From Sipunculus nudus (taxonomy: Eukaryota > Annelida > Sipuncula > Golfingiida > Sipunculidae), in contig JAPPUL010000095.1 of assembly GCA_026874595.1 (NCBI GenBank), positions 310,001-374,000 on the forward strand: a stretch of DNA of 64,000 nucleotides. The letters are read 5' to 3'. The position numbers and the translations under genes were made by a program. Below, one piece after another: positions 28,212 through 37,999 of the stretch (the stretch's first letter is position 1; the number at the start of each line of letters is the position of its first letter). The notes beneath the pieces were generated by a model. That model had not been told where the DNA came from. It did no database searches and saw nothing but the letters and a program-made list of their open reading frames with translations.

Positions 28212-29798
28212 TCATAGTGAATAATGATTATAATCTATTTCAGGAAATATATTATCTAATCCCTCTATCTCTCTTAATTCTGCTTCGTTTACTTTCCCAT
28301 TTATAAGGGCATTGTGCAACTTTAAAAAGGTGTTTATATGTTGTCTTGTCCGCCGTACTGCATATTCAACCGTTGTCTTTGCCGTCATTATAAATGCCCA
28401 GTCGCTACTTTGTGCAAGCAAAAGTTCTCTTGCCAGCTGCTTTAATGCTCTATCCTCTAAATCCGTTATCTTTCGCCCTTTGTAATTCTTTACTGCTTCT
28501 ACCATCAAATCTGCACATTTGTGTAAGTGCCGATAGAGCCAATCATTTGTTTCGTTTAACCACACCTCTGAATAGCCTTTGTTACCCCAACTTGAAAATG
28601 AAGGCCGCGATACTTGATTCTTTGGATATTTTAAAAGATACTCAGAAGGCGTTATCCCCTCAACTTCATCTTGCTTTGATAGCTCCCTTAGAAAATAATC
28701 TATAAAATATGGCCCTTCGTACCACCAATGCCCAAATAATTCTGCATCATATGGCGCTACCACTAAAGGTTCTCTATCCATAAGCGTACTTAGATGTTTT
28801 ATTTGTTCCTTCCTATTATATAAAAAGTTAGATGCATGCCCTTTTGCAACCTCAAGCGCTTTTATATGATCATATGGCTCCTTTTCATTACCATCCCCCG
28901 TTATCCTATAATATTTTATCCCTGTCATTATCCTAAGATCGTTTTCATGTATATAAGGCCTTATATAGTCCAAATCAAGATCATAACCTATGTCTCTATA
29001 AAATTCACGATAATTATAATCTCCAGGATAGCCCGTCTTCGAACTCCATACCGCCTGCCCACTCTCCGTATCTCGGCCAAAATAGGCTACGTTGTTAGGG
29101 CAGTACATCGGCGCAAATACACCATATCGTGGCCTTTTATCCGCATATAAAAGCCCATGTGTTTCAACAAAAAAGTATCTTATTCCATGTCGTTGCAAAT
29201 GCTCCTCAAGTCCAGGATAATAACCACACTCCCCATTCCATATGCCTCTTGGCTCTCTCAAGAAAAATCTCTTATACGAATCGCAGGCTATCCCTATCTG
29301 AGCATTCACGGCATTTGGATTTATGCTCATTAACGGCATGAAACCATGTGTTGCCCCACAAGTTACTATCTCCAAATTACCACGATCTTGCAACTCTTTA
29401 AACGCTTGTATCAAGTTTTTGCCATAACGGTTTACAAACAACTCATGGCAGCTTCTAAACTTTTTATTATACATTAAAGCCGTCTCTTGAAACGATTGGC
29501 TCTCCTTTGTCCTATTAATCTCTTTATTTGATAACTCAACTAGATTATTTAGATGCTTTTCATAGCGATCTTGTAGTAGTTTATCTGCTAACATATTAGT
29601 CAAAGAAGGCGTTAAGGACATTGTTATCCGAAAATCTATACCATCCCTTATAAGCCCATCAAATACCATTAATAGCGGAAGATACGTTTCCGTCATTGCC
29701 TCGTAAAACCAATCCTCTTCAAGAAAATCTGCATATTCAGGATGTCTTACATAGGGCAGGTGTGCATGTAATATCAACATTATATATCCACGAGCCAT
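28212..29798 (-). CDS. GH57 (DUF1957-type) 1,4-alpha-glucan branching enzyme
   Basis: 528 residues. The N-terminal MLILHAHLPYVRHPEY, GIWNGECGYYPGLEEHL with the catalytic-nucleophile Glu region and VAPYDAELFGHWWYEGP with the acid/base Asp mark family GH57 of the branching-enzyme branch, followed by the C-terminal helical domain (SSDWAFIMTAKTTVEYA). It would introduce alpha-1,6 branches in glycogen-like polymer. No other glycogen gene is nearby. A GGAGAA precedes the ATG. Confidence 0.88.
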   Translation of the reverse strand: MARGYIMLILHAHLPYVRHPEYADFLEEDWFYEAMTETYLPLLMVFDGLIRDGIDFRITMSLTPSLTNMLADKLLQDRYEKHLNNLVELSNKEINRTKESQSFQETALMYNKKFRSCHELFVNRYGKNLIQAFKELQDRGNLEIVTCGATHGFMPLMSINPNAVNAQIGIACDSYKRFFLREPRGIWNGECGYYPGLEEHLQRHGIRYFFVETHGLLYADKRPRYGVFAPMYCPNNVAYFGRDTESGQAVWSSKTGYPGDYNYREFYRDIGYDLDLDYIRPYIHENDLRIMTGIKYYRITGDGNEKEPYDHIKALEVAKGHASNFLYNRKEQIKHLSTLMDREPLVVAPYDAELFGHWWYEGPYFIDYFLRELSKQDEVEGITPSEYLLKYPKNQVSRPSFSSWGNKGYSEVWLNETNDWLYRHLHKCADLMVEAVKNYKGRKITDLEDRALKQLARELLLAQSSDWAFIMTAKTTVEYAVRRTRQHINTFLKLHNALINGKVNEAELREIEGLDNIFPEIDYNHYSL

Positions 29799-29975
29799 TT
29801 ATCTTATTTCTCCTTTTTACTTTTATATCTCCTTTAAGCCTTCTTTTCTTAACCCTTCTTTTCTAAATAAGAATTCCATAAATTATTTGTGTAAAAACAT
29901 ACTACTTTTGTATTAGCGTGTTACTTATTTATATAAAATGTTTTTTATTTTCCCGCTTTTTAAGGATACTTCTTT

Positions 29976-30242
29976 ATGTTTAACAATGCTACTAAATCTA
30001 TTATTGATAAATCATATTATGAAAATGGAACCTTATGTCTTGAATTGCCTTATACCAATGGCATAATTAATGGAACTGTTAAACAGTATTATGATAATGG
30101 CAATATTCATAACGTTATCCCTTTTTCTTTTGGATACCCTCATGGCCTTGCTAGAAGTTATCACAAGGACGGCTTAGTTTATAAGCAGGTTTTATGGTAT
30201 CGGGGGAAAATTAAGTCGCAGGAAATGCTTAGTTCTAGGTAA
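29976..30242 (+). CDS. Small MORN/YwqK-like repeat protein
   Basis: 88 residues containing three short repeats of the type G.I.G.VKQYYDNGNI, GYPHGLARSYHKDGLV and GKIKSQEM, as in MORN-variant (YwqK) proteins. No signal peptide. Its stop is 16 bp from the carA stop (convergent genes). Database labels of YwqK as an antitoxin exist for this repeat family, but no toxin-like partner is next to it, so only the repeat call is made. A related, longer repeat lipoprotein occurs at 34213-34947. Confidence 0.65.
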   Translation: MFNNATKSIIDKSYYENGTLCLELPYTNGIINGTVKQYYDNGNIHNVIPFSFGYPHGLARSYHKDGLVYKQVLWYRGKIKSQEMLSSR

Positions 30243-30258
30243 TTACCTTAACAGCATT

Positions 30259-31374
30259 TTAGGCACTATTCAAACAAAGGCTTATAAATTTATCAAATAA
30301 ATACTTAGAATCATGTGGGCCTGGTGAGCTCTCTGGGTGATACTGTACAGAAAATATTGGCAGATGTTTGTGAGATATCCCTTCTACCGTCAAATCACTC
30401 GTGTTTATATGCGTTATATATACATCTTTTGGGAGACTGTCTTCTTTTACCGCAAATCCATGATTTTGGGCGGTTATCTCTATCTTGCCATTTTCTAGGT
30501 TCTTTACTGAATGATTTCCTCCTCGATGGCCAAACTTCATTTTATACGTCCTGCAGCCCAGGGCAAGGCTTAATATCTGATGCCCAAGGCATATTCCAAA
30601 TATCGGCTTCCCATACCCTATTAGCTTCTCAACCGTTTTTATACCATATTTTACGCTCGATGGATCTCCTGGCCCATTTGATAATAATATCCCATCAGGA
30701 TTATACGAAAGTATATCTTCTACTCTCATATTCGCAGAAACTACTACCACTTTACAACCCCTTATTACCATACTATTTATTATATTACTCTTTATTCCAT
30801 AATCTATTAATACTATCTTTAAGCCATTTCCATTTGACTCAGCACCTAATTCCAAAGTATCTTCATTCTTACGCGTTACTTCCTTTACCAAATCTAGATT
30901 ATCCATCTTCGGCCATTTTGATATTTTAGCTTCTAATAGAGCAATATCAAAACCTCTATTACCTGAGACTATAAGTCCACCACGTAATACTCCGCATTCG
31001 CGTAGCTCCTTCACCAGTTTCCTTGTGTCTATACCACTAAGTCCTAATATCTTGTGCTCTTTAAGATAGTCCCCTAAACTACTTCTACCCCTATAATTAG
31101 AATAATATTCTTCATATTCTCTAACAACTAATCCACTCACTTTTATTCCACCTTCAGACTCTATATCCTCTCCATTTACACCATAATTCCCTATGTGAGG
31201 ATAGCTCATTACCACCATTTGTCCTTTATATGATGGATCCGTCAATATCTCTTGATAGCCACTCATACTCGTATTGAATACAACCTCTCCAAGAATTAAT
31301 TCCTTTCCTTCCGTATAACCAAATCCTTCTCCCCTGTATACACTGCCGTTTTCTAATATCAAATTACATTCCAT
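30259..31374 (-). CDS. carA: Carbamoyl-phosphate synthase small subunit
   Basis: Glutaminase subunit giving ammonia to CarB for pyrimidine and arginine synthesis. 371 residues. N-terminal FNTSMSGYQEILTDPSYKGQ, then the class I glutaminase triad: Cys in GICLGHQILSLALG, and His and Glu in QYHPESSPGPHDS. AGGAGAGG precedes the ATG. carB is not in the window. Confidence 0.96.
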   Translation of the reverse strand: MECNLILENGSVYRGEGFGYTEGKELILGEVVFNTSMSGYQEILTDPSYKGQMVVMSYPHIGNYGVNGEDIESEGGIKVSGLVVREYEEYYSNYRGRSSLGDYLKEHKILGLSGIDTRKLVKELRECGVLRGGLIVSGNRGFDIALLEAKISKWPKMDNLDLVKEVTRKNEDTLELGAESNGNGLKIVLIDYGIKSNIINSMVIRGCKVVVVSANMRVEDILSYNPDGILLSNGPGDPSSVKYGIKTVEKLIGYGKPIFGICLGHQILSLALGCRTYKMKFGHRGGNHSVKNLENGKIEITAQNHGFAVKEDSLPKDVYITHINTSDLTVEGISHKHLPIFSVQYHPESSPGPHDSKYLFDKFISLCLNSA

Positions 31375-31537
31375 ATTATTATCCTCTCCTGCATCCTAAA
31401 AATACATTCTAAGACCTATTGTCAAACTATTACAAAATAATTTTAATACAATATAATCCCTACTAATCCCTATTCATAGCTTATGTTTAGATTTTATATT
31501 TATTTGATCTGCTTTTTTTTACAACTTAACCAAAACT

Positions 31538-32191
31538 CTACAAAAGTTCTTTTAGCTCTTCTTTTAGTTCTTTTATACTAATTAGAATAACACTGCCTAT
31601 ATCTTCTCCTCCATAAAGAATAGGTAGCATATATAAATGTTTATACTTATTATGCTCTCCTGATACAAATAATTTACTAAATGCTTTACTTGTGTCTATA
31701 TCTCCCCTAAAGTACAACCTCTTACGTTGTTCAAGCAAATATCTTAAAGAACTAGATTCTAATGCAAACTCCTTCTCAAGCTCTTTTATCTTCTCTACTG
31801 TATATAAATTATATCTTAATATATTATAATTACTCGATTTGTTTCCTAGCAAAAGACCCTTTATATCCTTAGCCCATAACCCAGCATCCCCCTTCTTATC
31901 CCACCATTTAGTTAGTTTTAATGCCTCTTTTCTTCCTTCTACTTTGCCCTCTATCTCCTCTATCATACTTTTTAGCTCTTCCTTCTCCTTACTAAGTACT
32001 TTCTTTGTCTCAACATGATCTTTTGTTTTGCTTTCTTTTAATACGTTATCGTAGTATCCCACTGCAGGACCCAAATATTTTACATCAAAATAACTACTTC
32101 GAAGCATCCGTACTACAAATAATATCGATATTGCCACTACCGAAATTATACTTATTATAAACGCTATTTGATATATTAGCGATGCTGGCAT
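31538..32191 (-). CDS. Unrecognised membrane-anchored protein
   Basis: 217 residues. One N-terminal transmembrane helix (about residues 7-28), then a charged helical region with coiled-coil character (about 60-90, ETKKVLSKEKEELKSMIEEI), a Trp-rich segment (KWWDKKGDAGLWAKDIKG) and a C-terminal region ending in GSVILISIKELKEELKELL. No family recognised. Lies between obg and carA on the same strand, with gaps of 229 and 163 bp. Confidence 0.7.
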   Translation of the reverse strand: MPASLIYQIAFIISIISVVAISILFVVRMLRSSYFDVKYLGPAVGYYDNVLKESKTKDHVETKKVLSKEKEELKSMIEEIEGKVEGRKEALKLTKWWDKKGDAGLWAKDIKGLLLGNKSSNYNILRYNLYTVEKIKELEKEFALESSSLRYLLEQRKRLYFRGDIDTSKAFSKLFVSGEHNKYKHLYMLPILYGGEDIGSVILISIKELKEELKELL

Positions 32192-32295
32192 CTATACCCT
32201 CATACCCTCTTCTATTTATCTCTTATCAGTATATTTTATCAGTATCTTTTATTTAGCTATCTTAGCCTTCGTAATTTATACTTTAAGCTTAAGCA

Positions 32296-32344
32296 TTTAT
32301 CCATCATACTTTATCCATCATACTTTATCCATCATACTTTATCC
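32296..32344. repeat. 14-bp tandem repeat A, 3.5 copies
   Basis: Unit tttatccatcatac three times plus a seven-base partial, bracketed on both sides by cttaagcat. It lies in the gap downstream of obg. Confidence 0.92.
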
Positions 32345-32356
32345 TTAAGCATCCCC

Positions 32357-32420
32357 TTCTAAGCAGCCTCTTCTAAGCAGCCTCTTCTAAGCAGCCTCTT
32401 CTAAGCAGCCTCTTCTAAGC
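32357..32420. repeat. 14-bp tandem repeat B, 4.5 copies, abutting the obg stop codon
   Basis: Unit ttctaagcagcctc four times plus eight bases, ending exactly at the base before the obg stop codon. Different sequence from repeat A twelve bases away but the same 14-bp period. Confidence 0.92.
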
Positions 32421-33425
32421 TTACTTATAACCGTCGTGCATAAGTTTATATAATCCCTTTTTTAACTTCGAAAGTCCATAACCCGTTGCGCATGATATGC
32501 CATATATTAAAACATCTTCTCTATAATAGTTACTTGCCTTGTATTCTAACTTAAATATCTCCATCCGTCCCTCTATCTCTTCCTCCATATACAAATCAAG
32601 CTTATTTAAGCATATTGCATAGCGCTTTTTTAATAAACTTTCTTTGTACTCCGATAGCTCTTTCATAAGCTGTTCAAATTGTCCTTCAAAGCAACTTGTG
32701 TCTAACAAAAATAATAATACTTTCGTTCGCTCTATATGTTTCAAAAACTTAATTCCAAGCCCAACTCCCTTGCTTGCTCCTTCTATTAAGCCCGGTATGT
32801 CTGCCATTACATAATTTTCTAGCTCACTTAGATTTACTACTCCTAAATTCGGCTCAAGTGTCGTGAACGGATAACTTCCTATCTTCGGATATGCGTTCGA
32901 CAGGCTTGACAATAAACTTGATTTGCCTGCATTCGGAAAACCTACAAGTCCTACATCTGCTATCAACTTAAGCTCTGCTAATAGCTCCCTCTCACAACCT
33001 CTTTTGCCGCTTTGTGCATACATCGGCACTTGCATCGTTGCTCTTGCAAAATGTACATTCCCTCTCCCTCCCTTTCCTCCTTTCGCTATTATGTAATCTC
33101 TTGGCTCTTTTAGGTCTAGCACCTCCTCCTCCCCCTCCTTTATCACAGTCCCAACCGGAAGCTCTATTATGCAATCTACTCCTGATTTACCATGACGCCT
33201 CCTTACTCCCCCATCTTCCCCATTCTCCCCTTTGAAATAACGTCTGCCCCGTAATACCGACAACGTCCTTAATCCTTTCATCCCTCGCAAAACTACATCT
33301 CCTCCATCCCCCCCATCCCCCCCATCCGGCCCCCCATATGGTACGTACTTTTCACGCCTGAATGATACCCGACCAGCACCTCCATCACCCGACCTAACTC
33401 GAAAGCTTGCCTCGTCTTGAAACAT
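32421..33425 (-). CDS. obgE: Obg-family GTPase
   Basis: Ribosome-assembly GTPase. 334 residues. The glycine-rich Obg fold occupies residues 1-158 (SGDGGAGRVSFRREKYVPYGG, GGDGGDGGDV), followed by a G domain: G1 GFPNAGKSSLL, G2 PFTTLEPNLGVV, G3 DIPGLIEGAS, G4 NKLD. No C-terminal OCT domain, as in many short Obg proteins. A 48-bp gap separates it from the upstream unknown gene. rplU and rpmA, frequent obg neighbours, are not here. Confidence 0.96.
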   Translation of the reverse strand: MFQDEASFRVRSGDGGAGRVSFRREKYVPYGGPDGGDGGDGGDVVLRGMKGLRTLSVLRGRRYFKGENGEDGGVRRRHGKSGVDCIIELPVGTVIKEGEEEVLDLKEPRDYIIAKGGKGGRGNVHFARATMQVPMYAQSGKRGCERELLAELKLIADVGLVGFPNAGKSSLLSSLSNAYPKIGSYPFTTLEPNLGVVNLSELENYVMADIPGLIEGASKGVGLGIKFLKHIERTKVLLFLLDTSCFEGQFEQLMKELSEYKESLLKKRYAICLNKLDLYMEEEIEGRMEIFKLEYKASNYYREDVLIYGISCATGYGLSKLKKGLYKLMHDGYK

Positions 33426-33473
33426 ATTTTATCTTTATCTTATTTTTGCTTTTTTTCGCTTCTTTCCCTTGGA

Positions 33474-34040
33474 TTACTTGTATACTTCACTATAACTGTC
33501 AGCTACATCCGGGCCGCCTCTCATATCCTCTGCTTCTTTATCACATACACTTAATTCAAGCGATTTTATTAGTATCTTTTCAAACGCTTTGTCCATTATC
33601 GTTTCTATTTCTTCTGTTAAATAAAACTTCTCTATAAAATACCTTAGTACTACCTTTCGAACCGCGTTTGCGTAGTTTACTATGTCTTTCTTATCTACAA
33701 AATACTTCCCTTCTAGCAACTGCACCATAGTATCATAAAGAAACTCATACGTTAGCACTTTGTAATCTATTTGCGCTTTTGAAAGCTCTAATTTACTAAA
33801 ATCATAATTATTAAAACTCTCTTCTAATACACGGTTATTATTCTCTATCTTCTTTAATGTTTTGTTATACTCTAAGAGTAAATCCTTCTCTTTGGCTTTT
33901 AGCATATCTTTATTCTTTATTACTTCATCTATATCCACTTTCGCCTTACGACTACTCTCATCTACTATACTAAATGTCTTGTATAATTCGTAGCTCTTTA
34001 AATAATGACTTAACCGCAAAAACTCATCTAGCTTTTTCAT
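33474..34040 (-). CDS. Unrecognised 188-residue helical protein
   Basis: No signal peptide, no family recognised. Residues about 25-90 are strongly charged and helical (KDMLKAKEKDLLLEYNKTLKKIENN), compatible with a coiled coil; the second half (LTYEFLYDTMVQLLEGKYFV to LIKSLELSVCDKEAED) also looks helical. It is directly upstream of obg on the same strand and may share its transcript. Confidence 0.65.
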   Translation of the reverse strand: MKKLDEFLRLSHYLKSYELYKTFSIVDESSRKAKVDIDEVIKNKDMLKAKEKDLLLEYNKTLKKIENNNRVLEESFNNYDFSKLELSKAQIDYKVLTYEFLYDTMVQLLEGKYFVDKKDIVNYANAVRKVVLRYFIEKFYLTEEIETIMDKAFEKILIKSLELSVCDKEAEDMRGGPDVADSYSEVYK

Positions 34041-34212
34041 ACCATTTCTTAAAACTCCTTGCCCTTTTCTTATCTTTTCTTATATAGACGGCACTTCTAA
34101 AACTATCTATTAATCCTTTTTTAACTCTTGTTTTTACCTCTTAAAAACATTGTATTTTTTTACTTCTTTCCTTAGCTTAGCCACTTATTTGCCACCTTGA
34201 TTCTACCATGCT

Positions 34213-34947
34213 TTACCTCTTACTACCTTCAGCATTATAACCTTCACCTTCACTAAGCTCATTACTCCTATTTCCGTAGTATTCTTTGTGCGTTGATATC
34301 TTTCGTCCATCTGAATCGTAAAAATGTATCTTGTTTATCCTTTCTCTTGCGTATTCAAATGTTTTATAATATAATAGCTTATCGTATATATCATAATGGT
34401 TCTCTTTATATAAAATATTTTCTTTGTACTCATACTTTATCTTCTCATATTCAGTGCCCGATTCATATAACTTCTCCTCTAATAACTTATCTTTTTTATA
34501 CTTTCTCTCTAATATTAACTCGTTATTTCCTGTATACCATAGCTCTACTGCCTTAAGACCCCCTACATCGTAGTGCACTTTTGTATATCTTTTTAGATTC
34601 TTAAGCTTATCATACTCTTCTTCGCGTATTAACTTCCCTTTTGAATAGTAAAGCCTTATATGTCCTCTGCCCGCAATGCCCTCCTTACTAAGCTTTCCTA
34701 TATATTGCCTCTTCCCATCATAGCTTTGTTTATAATCTCTATAATATTCTATTTCTGTTATCTCTAGCTTCTCTTTTGGCTTTATATCTCTTATGCTTTC
34801 TAGTAAATCATTAACATCACTCCCATCATCTGGCTTTGCTGTATCCGCTTTATCTTTGCCGCTTGTAACACAACCTGGAGCAATTATTATTAATAGCATT
34901 ATAACTATTAATTTTGGTAGGTCTTTTATGCTTCCTATTATCATCAT
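34213..34947 (-). CDS. Lipoprotein with MORN/YwqK-like repeats
   Basis: 244 residues. Signal sequence with lipobox APGC (IIIAPGCVTSG). From residue 75 on there are repeated short units such as YIGKLSKEGIAGRGHIRLYY, SKGKLIREEEYD and YDKLLYYKTFEY, resembling MORN variants that form beta-hairpin ladders. Predicted to sit in the periplasm or outer membrane. Distantly similar in repeat type to the 88-residue protein at 29976. The role is unknown. Confidence 0.7.
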   Translation of the reverse strand: MMIIGSIKDLPKLIVIMLLIIIAPGCVTSGKDKADTAKPDDGSDVNDLLESIRDIKPKEKLEITEIEYYRDYKQSYDGKRQYIGKLSKEGIAGRGHIRLYYSKGKLIREEEYDKLKNLKRYTKVHYDVGGLKAVELWYTGNNELILERKYKKDKLLEEKLYESGTEYEKIKYEYKENILYKENHYDIYDKLLYYKTFEYARERINKIHFYDSDGRKISTHKEYYGNRSNELSEGEGYNAEGSKR

Positions 34948-35036
34948 CTTTACCTTTACTACTTCCTACTACCACTACAACTTCATACTACGACTTCATA
35001 CTGCTTAGTCTTCTCCTTTTAGCCTCTCCTCCAATT

Positions 35037-36347
35037 TTATTGCTTTGACGATATTGCAAGCTTATCCAACAACATATGTGGGTAATATCCACTCCCTTCT
35101 TGATACAATTTATTCCCCACCTCAAGCACTTTCTCTTTTAAAACGTCATATACATTCCCACTTAGCATACTATCCTTTAAAAGGCCCACCACCTCTCCTC
35201 CTTCAACTTTATACGCAAGCTCCATATTTACTGAAAACTCTCCCGCTAGTATATTGCTTTGTCCCGCTCCTATAAACTGATCTACCAATATACCCTCACC
35301 CATATCTTTAAATAAATCCTCAAGACTTCTATCCCCTCCCTCAACTACTATATTACTAAAACCAGGTGCCGGAACAACTCCATAACCACGTATCCCACTC
35401 CCCGTACTCTCCTCCTTAAGTAAGCTACCCGTGTTCATATCAAATATAAAACCTCGTAAAATACCACCCTCAAATAATACCTTACGTTGCGTTAGTACAC
35501 CCTCTCCGTCAAATGGTGCGCTGCTTATTCCACCTTCAAGTACTCCATCATCTAATATCGTTAGCTTCTTTGATAAAACCTCCTCCCCTATCTTCCCTGC
35601 AAGCGGCGATATCCCCTTATACAATATCTTCCCATTCACCGATGAGAGCAGTATCGTTATTAGCGTTTTTAATGCCCTCGGCGTAAATAATACTTTGTAG
35701 TACCCTGTTTTTACTTTTGATTGTTTTTCCGATAATTTATATCTATTCTTTATAAACTCGCTTAAACCCTCAACCTCGTCAATAGGCGATAGCTTTATAC
35801 TTGTTTTACTTATATTTAAAAATTCATTCCCGCGTACCAATAAACTGCTCATATATATCGAAAATAACGTCTTCGTATAACCGCGATAAAAACCCTCCGA
35901 CGTTTTTATCTCTCTATAACTTGATTCCTTCTCGATTATTACATCTGTTTTTATTTGATTATTATATCCCTTTATTGAATCTATTATCTCCTCTCCAAGC
36001 CTTATCATCCCCTCTACTGGGTAATGTTCTGTCTTGTAATCAAATAAAGAGTAGATTGGTGTTTTCGTTTTTATTGCAAAGCTAAATAACGCCTTCTCCC
36101 CAAATTTTGCACTCTCTTTTGCTCGTTTTATTACTTCTCCATCTCCACAATCCGTTGTCGACGAAAAGCCAAGTCGCCCTCCTACCATAACACGTAAACC
36201 CAAGCCCTTCTCCTCTCCCCTCTCTATACCTTTGAATATATCACTTTCAAAACGTACCTTAGTGCTTATTGCATCGCTATAATAAAATTCAAAGGAGTCT
36301 AAGTTACCATCTGCTTTATTATACAAATTATCTTTATAATCTTCCAT
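35037..36347 (-). CDS. tldE: TldE/PmbA-family metalloprotease partner subunit
   Basis: 436 residues of the PmbA/TldE type: GLGLRVMVGGRLGFSSTTD near the start, FSPRALKTLITILL-like core (LFTPRALKTLI), PLAGKIGEEVLSKKLTILDDG and the C-terminal NMELAYKVEGGEVVGLLKDSMLSGN. In the TldD/TldE heterodimer this subunit lacks the metal-binding HExxxH, and none is seen here. Its partner tldD lies 180 bp upstream on the same strand. The complex trims unfolded or modified peptides. Confidence 0.92.
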   Translation of the reverse strand: MEDYKDNLYNKADGNLDSFEFYYSDAISTKVRFESDIFKGIERGEEKGLGLRVMVGGRLGFSSTTDCGDGEVIKRAKESAKFGEKALFSFAIKTKTPIYSLFDYKTEHYPVEGMIRLGEEIIDSIKGYNNQIKTDVIIEKESSYREIKTSEGFYRGYTKTLFSIYMSSLLVRGNEFLNISKTSIKLSPIDEVEGLSEFIKNRYKLSEKQSKVKTGYYKVLFTPRALKTLITILLSSVNGKILYKGISPLAGKIGEEVLSKKLTILDDGVLEGGISSAPFDGEGVLTQRKVLFEGGILRGFIFDMNTGSLLKEESTGSGIRGYGVVPAPGFSNIVVEGGDRSLEDLFKDMGEGILVDQFIGAGQSNILAGEFSVNMELAYKVEGGEVVGLLKDSMLSGNVYDVLKEKVLEVGNKLYQEGSGYYPHMLLDKLAISSKQ

Positions 36348-36527
36348 TTAATCTTTATTCAACCTTATGCCACTTCTTTCTAGTTCTTTCTATAATTAGT
36401 CGACTTGTCTTTACAGCTTTTTTCACTTTTATCTATATATTTTATTTATCCTATACTATTTATTCTCTTTTATTCTCTTTTATTTTATTTATAATAGTGT
36501 TATATAATCTAATATATTCTAATTTAA

Positions 36528-37901
36528 CTATTTACCACCTATTACTACATCCTCAACCAATATGTGTGGTCCGCCTACTGTTACCGGCAAGCCGTTTTGT
36601 CCTCCCTTACCACATCCTCCAAGCCCTCCAAAATGTCCTACGTCTTCTCCTATCCCTTTTATATTGCCTAGTGTCTCAAATACATTCCCTGTTAAAACCA
36701 CGTCCTTTAAAAGCCCCTTTATCTTTCCATTCTTTATCTCGTAAGACCGCCCCGCTGTGAACGTAAACATCTCAAGATTTGTCATCCCTCCTATATAATC
36801 TACGCAATATATCCCATCATCTACCATCGATAAAAGCTCTTCAAAACTTTTGTCCCCTTTGTCTATAAACGTATTTGTCATCCTTACCAAAGGCGGATAC
36901 TCTGCTCCCAATGCTCGGGCATTGCCTGATAGTTCCTCCGACATCTCATAGGCTGTTTCACGTGAGTTTAAACGCGAGTTTAGCTTGCCGCCCTTTATTA
37001 AATATTTTCTTCGCCCCTGTACCCCTTCATCGTCATATGGTACGTATCCTGCCCCCTCTATAGTTGCATCATCTACTATATTAAGTCCTTCTACTCCAAA
37101 TTGTCGGCCCAATACCATTAGATTACGCATATCTTCATTCTCATACAAAAAATCTGACTCCGATAAATGTCCAAATGCTTCGTGTGCAAATACTCCGCTC
37201 ATCCTAGGATCTAGCAATACCTTGTATTTGCCCTTCTCTATTGACTTTGCCTTTAATAAATCTTGAGCCCTCTTGCTTACTTCATAGCACTCTTTCTCAA
37301 GTCCGCGCGCTATCTCAAATCCGCAGTATCTTGCATCCGTATAATAAGACCTTTGAATATTCATTCCGTCCTTTGCAAGTGCATGCAACCCTACCCCTGT
37401 AAATATCTTGTCTGCCTCTAGATAACTACCTTCGCTATTTGCATAGTAGCTCTTCTTTATTGTGTCTTTATATACTACTTGCGTTGTCTCTATATTTGTA
37501 TGTTCTAATATTATATCGTTATACAAATGCATTAAATCTACTTTATACGAAAGCGGTATCGTACGTGGGTCTTCCTTATAACTCGTTTTGTAGCGCGATA
37601 CTACACGCTCCGATTTGCTCAAGCCTCCCCTCCTCCCCTCCTTTAGTTTTCTACTCTTATATACCGCGTTCTCTACTGCCTCCTGCAAATGCCTTTCAAG
37701 TCCTTCTTCTCCATTAAAACAGCTAAACGTCCATATCCCATCTTTATAAAGCCTAACTGAGCCTCCGTGCACGCTCACTGTCCCTACATTGTCAAGTTCT
37801 GACCCATTAAATCCTACATGTGTATTTTCACGCTCCTCAAGCCTTATCTCTACATACTCTTCACCATATCGACTTATTAAGTCTTTTAAATAACTTTCCA
37901 T
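36528..37901 (-). CDS. tldD: TldD-family metalloprotease
   Basis: Catalytic subunit of the TldD/TldE protease. The zinc motif HEAFGH (FAHEAFGHLSESDFL) is present, with the downstream GRQFGVEGLNIVDD and the C-terminal CGKGGQNGLPVTVGGP, which includes the usual Cys. The ATG at 37901 (MESYLKDLIS) is preferred: an AAAGGG precedes it and it matches the family's N-terminus; an ATG 16 codons upstream (37949) lacks an RBS. About 457 residues. No precursor peptide gene is seen near it. Confidence 0.93.
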   Translation of the reverse strand: MESYLKDLISRYGEEYVEIRLEERENTHVGFNGSELDNVGTVSVHGGSVRLYKDGIWTFSCFNGEEGLERHLQEAVENAVYKSRKLKEGRRGGLSKSERVVSRYKTSYKEDPRTIPLSYKVDLMHLYNDIILEHTNIETTQVVYKDTIKKSYYANSEGSYLEADKIFTGVGLHALAKDGMNIQRSYYTDARYCGFEIARGLEKECYEVSKRAQDLLKAKSIEKGKYKVLLDPRMSGVFAHEAFGHLSESDFLYENEDMRNLMVLGRQFGVEGLNIVDDATIEGAGYVPYDDEGVQGRRKYLIKGGKLNSRLNSRETAYEMSEELSGNARALGAEYPPLVRMTNTFIDKGDKSFEELLSMVDDGIYCVDYIGGMTNLEMFTFTAGRSYEIKNGKIKGLLKDVVLTGNVFETLGNIKGIGEDVGHFGGLGGCGKGGQNGLPVTVGGPHILVEDVVIGGK

Positions 37902-37999
37902 TTTTTTATACCCTTTATCTCGTTTTTTTTTACCAAACACTCCTTTCATTACTATAACTATCTATTATATTTTAATATATATATTCTCTTTTAATTAAT

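Noticed and set aside
29976-30242. Toxin-antitoxin module
   Set aside because: YwqK-like repeats are sometimes labelled antitoxin, but there is no partner gene; the neighbours are GH57 and carA.
32296-32420. CRISPR-like array
   Set aside because: Units are directly adjacent without spacers, only 14 bp, and no cas gene is near.
35037-37901. RiPP (modified peptide) cluster around tldD/tldE
   Set aside because: No precursor peptide or modifying enzyme next to the pair; TldD/TldE are common housekeeping proteins.
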